Positions 6,012-8,611 of a stretch of DNA of 8,611 nt are shown piece after piece. The notes below the pieces were generated by a model. The model saw only the letters and a list, made by a program, of their open reading frames with translations, searched no databases and was not told the DNA's origin. The stretch's first letter is position 1, and every line of letters begins with the position of its first letter. The stretch comes from Pleurocapsa sp. MO_226.B13 (lineage in GTDB: Bacteria > Cyanobacteriota > Cyanobacteriia > Cyanobacteriales > Xenococcaceae): assembly GCA_030064795.1 (NCBI GenBank), contig JASJEI010000465.1:1-8611 (forward strand), read 5' to 3'. A program made the translations under genes and the position numbers.

Positions 6012-7853
6012 ATGAAACAATTTCTCGGTCTGGCAGGATTAACTGATATTCTGCTTATAGGTGGTATGATGGCAATCTCTTTACCTGTTAAAGCAGAGTC
6101 GGCTCTATCAATTGTCTATCCACCCCCAGAACACGAAACTGTCGCCGAGAAAATCTTTTTTATTGGTACGGCCCCCCCCCAAGAACCAGTCTTTATTAAC
6201 GGCAAAAAGGTAGAAAATCGCAGTATTTCAGGGCATTTTGCTCCTAGCCTTCCTTTAGAGATGGGAGAGAATGTTTTTCAAATCCGTTATGAGGATGAAG
6301 TATTAGAAATCAAAGTTACCCGCACCAGCGATCGGCCTGAAGTTCCCGAAGATCTAGCCTTTGCAACTGATTCATTAATGCCTAATCTAGACATTGCTCG
6401 GTTGCCAAATGAACCGATTTGTTTTAGTGCGGTAGCTCCACCAAATGCTGAGGTGTCAGCATATATCGGCAGAAGCAAAATTGTCTTATTACCTCAATTA
6501 GAATCGGTCGATCTACCTCCCAATTCGGCAGTATTGACGGCAGAAAACCAACCTCAGCCCAACTCGAATATTGGTAGTTATGAAGGATGTACTACCTTAG
6601 ATCTTCCCCGCAATTATGGTCGGCCGAGATTTGAATTAGAGCAAGATAATCAAAAAATTAGCCAACAAGGCCGAGGAGAAATTACCATTCTTTCTCCTAA
6701 AGACATTCAGGTAGTGGAAGTAATTGCTGATGAGGGAGTAGCTAGGACGGGAGCAAGTACCAATTATTCTCGTTTAACACCCTTGCCAAAAGGAACTAGA
6801 GCTAGAATCACAGGCAAAGAAGGAGAGTGGCTAAGATTAGACTATGGTGGCTGGATCAAAGCCGAAGAAACTCAACCCGTACTGGGAAATATTCCTCCCC
6901 AGTCAATAATTCGCAGTATTACTTCCAGACAGACAGAAACCGCTACAGAAATTATTTTTCCCCTACAATTACCCGTACCAGTAGAAATTAAACAAAAAGA
7001 CAATAGCATTACTTTATCCTTGCACAATACCACTGCTCAAACCGATACGATCCGTCTCGATGCCGACCCGACGATCGAGCGTCTTGATTGGCAGCAGGTA
7101 TCGCCAACCCAAATTGACTATACTTTTGAACTGAATGACGAACAACAATGGGGTTATGACTTGCATTATGAAGGGACGAGTTTGATTTTTGCTTTGCGTC
7201 ATTCTCCTCAGACTTCAGCGTCAGTTGCTGAATCGATCGAGTATGGCGATGATGAATTGATTGAAGACAGGGTAATTGGAACTAATCTTCAGCAGCCTCT
7301 AAAAAATATAGAAATACTCTTAGATCCAGGACACGGTGGTGAAGAATCAGGTGCAAAAGGGCCGACGGGTTATCCTGAAAAGGAGATTAATCTGGTAATT
7401 TCTAAATTAGTCGAACAAGAATTGACTGATTTGGGAGCAAAAGTTTATCTTACCAGAGAGAAGGATGCTGATGTGTCTCTTGAAGAAAGAGTAGCCAAGA
7501 TCGATAAAATTAAACCAGATATAGCTATTTCAATTCACTACAATGCCTTACCTGATAGTGGAGATGCGGAAGCGACTCAGGGGATAAGTACCTTTTGGTA
7601 TCATACTCAAGCACACTCCCCTGCTGTATTTCTACATAACTATTTAGTAAAAAGATTAAATCGTCCTGACGCTGGAATTTTTTGGAATAATTTAGCCTTA
7701 ACTCGTCCTCATAGCGCACCGTCAATATTGTTAGAGTTAGGTTTTATGATCAATCCTGAAGAGTTTGAGTGGATTACCAATAGTATAGAACAAAGAAAGC
7801 TGGCAAAGGCGATCGCTGCTGGAATTAAAGAGTGGTTTGCATTGGTAGAATAA
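6012..7853 (+). CDS. N-acetylmuramoyl-L-alanine amidase (AmiC-like, SH3b + Amidase_3)
   Basis: This is a 613-residue periplasmic zinc amidase that would cleave the bond between MurNAc and the peptide stem of peptidoglycan. Residues 1-28 form a signal peptide ending VKA, with an unusual Asp at position 12. An Ig-like beta domain follows (about 31-104), then a less defined middle region, a bacterial SH3-like domain (about 233-290, VARTGASTNYSRL to GEWLRLDYGGWIK) and an AMIN-like beta domain (about 297-405). The C-terminal Amidase_3 domain (about 434-611) has zinc ligands H441 (DPGHGG), E456 (GYPEKEIN) and H509 (SIHYNA), and catalytic E575 (LLELGFM). All are intact. No Shine-Dalgarno sequence precedes the ATG; the 21-bp spacing suggests co-transcription with futA. 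A run of nine cytosines (6172-6180) lies near the 5' end, in frame. A HIP1 site lies at 7809-7816. Confidence 0.92.
   Translation: MKQFLGLAGLTDILLIGGMMAISLPVKAESALSIVYPPPEHETVAEKIFFIGTAPPQEPVFINGKKVENRSISGHFAPSLPLEMGENVFQIRYEDEVLEIKVTRTSDRPEVPEDLAFATDSLMPNLDIARLPNEPICFSAVAPPNAEVSAYIGRSKIVLLPQLESVDLPPNSAVLTAENQPQPNSNIGSYEGCTTLDLPRNYGRPRFELEQDNQKISQQGRGEITILSPKDIQVVEVIADEGVARTGASTNYSRLTPLPKGTRARITGKEGEWLRLDYGGWIKAEETQPVLGNIPPQSIIRSITSRQTETATEIIFPLQLPVPVEIKQKDNSITLSLHNTTAQTDTIRLDADPTIERLDWQQVSPTQIDYTFELNDEQQWGYDLHYEGTSLIFALRHSPQTSASVAESIEYGDDELIEDRVIGTNLQQPLKNIEILLDPGHGGEESGAKGPTGYPEKEINLVISKLVEQELTDLGAKVYLTREKDADVSLEERVAKIDKIKPDIAISIHYNALPDSGDAEATQGISTFWYHTQAHSPAVFLHNYLVKRLNRPDAGIFWNNLALTRPHSAPSILLELGFMINPEEFEWITNSIEQRKLAKAIAAGIKEWFALVE
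6172..6180 (+). repeat. C9 homopolymer in the amidase coding sequence
   Basis: Nine consecutive cytosines encode part of Ala-Pro-Pro-Gln at residues 54-57. The frame is open through it in this sequence. Such a run is exceptional in AT-rich DNA and is prone to replication slippage or base-calling error; a one-base change would truncate the protein before its catalytic domain. Confidence 0.85.
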
Positions 7854-7978
7854 TTTTAATGGGATAATTATTATTAAAAATATTTATCATAATATTATTT
7901 TGCAGGAAATAATGACTTTAGTTTTGGTGGGCAAAGATCTTTATCTGAAAAGACAATATTAGATCTTAATTATGTTTT

Positions 7979-8015
7979 GCACACCCTACAAGGCGATCGC
8001 TCTAACCCAACCTAC
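7979..8015. repeat. Probable dispersed repeat fragment centred on HIP1
   Basis: Read on the minus strand, it runs GTAGGTTGGGTTAG, then a HIP1 core (7993-8000), then TGTAGGGTGTGC. GTAGGTTGGGTT- and GTAGGGTG-type words are, from general knowledge, frequent in intergenic repeats of cyanobacteria. Copy number in this genome cannot be seen from one window. Confidence 0.4.
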
Positions 8016-8052
8016 TGGACTGACACACCTTAAATGTTGTATTGGAAGAGTC

Positions 8053-8082
8053 CACAGATGAACACAGATAAACACAGATGAT
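8053..8082 (+). repeat. Three 10-bp tandem units with a CACAGAT core
   Basis: The units are CACAGATGAA (8053-8062), CACAGATAAA (8063-8072) and CACAGATGAT (8073-8082). The seven-base core is perfect in all three; the last three bases vary. Similar CACAGAT arrays are, to my knowledge, common intergenic repeats in cyanobacterial genomes. There are no spacers, so it is not a CRISPR array. Confidence 0.8.
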
Positions 8083-8131
8083 ACCAAATCCTGTTTACAT
8101 AGAATACTTATCGGTTAAATCGTCAAACCCT

Positions 8132-8159
8132 GTAGAGACGTAATATATTACGTCTCTAC
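8132..8159. repeat. Perfect 28-bp palindrome (GTAGAGACG repeat)
   Basis: The arm GTAGAGACGTAATA is followed directly by its exact reverse complement, ending in CGTCTCTAC. GTAGAGACG...CGTCTCTAC elements with variable centres are a familiar dispersed palindrome in cyanobacterial intergenic DNA. It may be a MITE or REP-like element and can form a strong hairpin in RNA from either strand. It lies between the amidase gene and the convergent barrel-gene remnant, so it could serve as a two-way transcription stop. Confidence 0.85.
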
Positions 8160-8248
8160 GATCCATCTATTTTTTCAAATATTTTCGTAATCGGATTTCG
8201 TATAATGCCTCAAATTAGCTGTGTCATTGAATCAGAAATAAATATCGT

Positions 8249-8536
8249 TCAAAGCTTGAAATTCAAACCAGCCTCTAAACCGACAGTACTAAGATTGCCA
8301 TCATCGCCGTCTTGTTCTGGATAGATGTCAAAAGCATTGACGTACCTAATCTGACCAAAAACATCAAATGATTCCGATAGTGGTAAACCAGCACCAGCTT
8401 TGATTTGGAAGGCAAATCCACTGTCAGGATCTTCTACAATATCGTCAATTTCATCGCCAAAGCCAATACCGACTATCAGTAGATGGACAAGTTTTTGAAG
8501 TAGCGCGATCGCTAGAAAAAAATGACTTCTAAGCAC
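8249..8536 (-). pseudogene. C-terminal remnant of an outer-membrane beta-barrel protein
   Basis: The last 70 or so residues of this frame look like the closing strands of a small outer-membrane beta-barrel (OMP_b-brl type): FAFQIKAGAGLPLSESFDVF, then QIRYVNAFDIYP, an acidic loop, and LSTVGLEAGLNFKL before the stop. Alternating hydrophobic residues and the final strand fit that fold. The upstream part does not fit: there is no signal peptide, the only start is a GTG at 8536 with no ribosome binding site, and the preceding residues (LRSHFFLAIALLQKLVHLLI) are not barrel-like. The frame is closed by a TAA at 8585-8587 and no other minus frame continues to the window edge. I read this as a gene that lost its 5' part, with barrel homology ending near 8473. 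A HIP1 site (8505-8512) lies in the non-homologous part. A short intact protein cannot be fully excluded. Confidence 0.55.
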
Positions 8537-8543
8537 AATTTTT

Positions 8544-8555
8544 ATTAGTACTAAT
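8544..8555. repeat. 12-bp palindrome ATTAGTACTAAT
   Basis: A perfect palindrome in AT-rich DNA just upstream of the barrel-gene remnant. It could mark an old operator or an insertion scar. Chance is a fair alternative in sequence of this composition. Confidence 0.3.
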
Positions 8556-8611
8556 CTTCTAAAAAGCTCGAATAAACATAAGTATTAGTTATTAAATTAA
8601 TTCGCGATGAT

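Larger units (their letters stand above)
7854..8248. other. Repeat-rich noncoding region after the amidase gene
   Basis: No gene is supported in these 395 bp. The first 60 bp are very AT-rich with short A/T palindromes and no GC-stemmed terminator. The rest contains, in order: a 10-bp palindrome AAAGATCTTT (7933-7942), a HIP1-centred segment resembling dispersed cyanobacterial repeats (about 7979-8015), a triple CACAGAT repeat (8053-8082) and a perfect 28-bp palindrome (8132-8159). A TATAAT at 8201-8206 has no -35 partner and no gene following it. The mixture looks like a landing zone for small repeats. Confidence 0.65.

Noticed and set aside
6172..6180. C9 run as evidence that the amidase gene is frameshifted.
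   Set aside because: The frame is open on both sides and all domains are in one frame, so the gene is intact as given.
7851..7910. Terminator after the amidase gene.
   Set aside because: Only A/T palindromes such as ATAATATTAT are present; there is no GC-containing stem with a T tract.
8016..8054. TGGACT...AGTCCA inverted repeat as a mobile-element end.
   Set aside because: Arms are only 6 bp with a 27-nt gap, with no target-site duplication or transposase.
8053..8082. Possible CRISPR array.
   Set aside because: The CACAGAT units are contiguous 10-mers with no spacers and no cas genes nearby.
8201..8206. TATAAT as a plus-strand promoter -10.
   Set aside because: No -35 at the right distance and no plus-strand gene follows.

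Overview
This window is cyanobacterial chromosome. The octamer GCGATCGC (HIP1) occurs ten times in 8.6 kb (starts at 436, 692, 1332, 4323, 4602, 4959, 5781, 7809, 7993 and 8505), far above chance in DNA that looks about 40% GC. The SLH-domain iron-uptake porin and the FutA-type iron-binding protein are also typical of cyanobacteria. I cannot name the species. A unicellular or baeocyte-forming lineage is only a guess.

Layout. (1) At the left edge, the 5' end of a minus-strand gene of unknown function runs off the window through a 12-bp tandem repeat encoding EE[I/V]x units. (2) A complete vapBC toxin-antitoxin pair (505-1137, +) follows, with a dyad in the AT-rich promoter. (3) Convergent to it is a minus-strand pair: a Tat-exported purple-acid-phosphatase-like metallophosphoesterase, and 34 bp downstream an OmpR/PhoB-type response regulator with no histidine kinase next to it. 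(4) Next is an iron region. An SLH/OprB porin (minus) is divergent from a futA-like ferric-iron-binding lipoprotein (plus), across a 459-bp AT-rich intergenic region. (5) An SH3/AMIN/Amidase_3 cell-wall amidase starts 21 bp after futA. (6) The right end is repeat-rich noncoding DNA: a HIP1-centred repeat-like segment, a triple CACAGAT tandem repeat and a perfect 28-bp palindrome. It is followed by what looks like the surviving C-terminus of an outer-membrane beta-barrel gene.

How it fits together. The porin would pass iron across the outer membrane, and FutA would capture Fe(III) in the periplasm for a FutBC permease encoded elsewhere. Upstream of futA is a near-consensus sigma70 promoter (TTGAGA, 17 bp, TATGAT) whose -35 overlaps an 11/14 match to the Fur 7-1-7 consensus. 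This argues for iron-repressed transcription, possibly including the amidase. Two further symmetric elements sit just upstream of that promoter, and their role is unknown.

I do not see a clearly new multi-gene system. The items most worth a second look are the futA control region, the EE[I/V]x repeat protein at the left edge, the C9 tract inside the amidase gene, and the right-end repeat cluster with its gene remnant.
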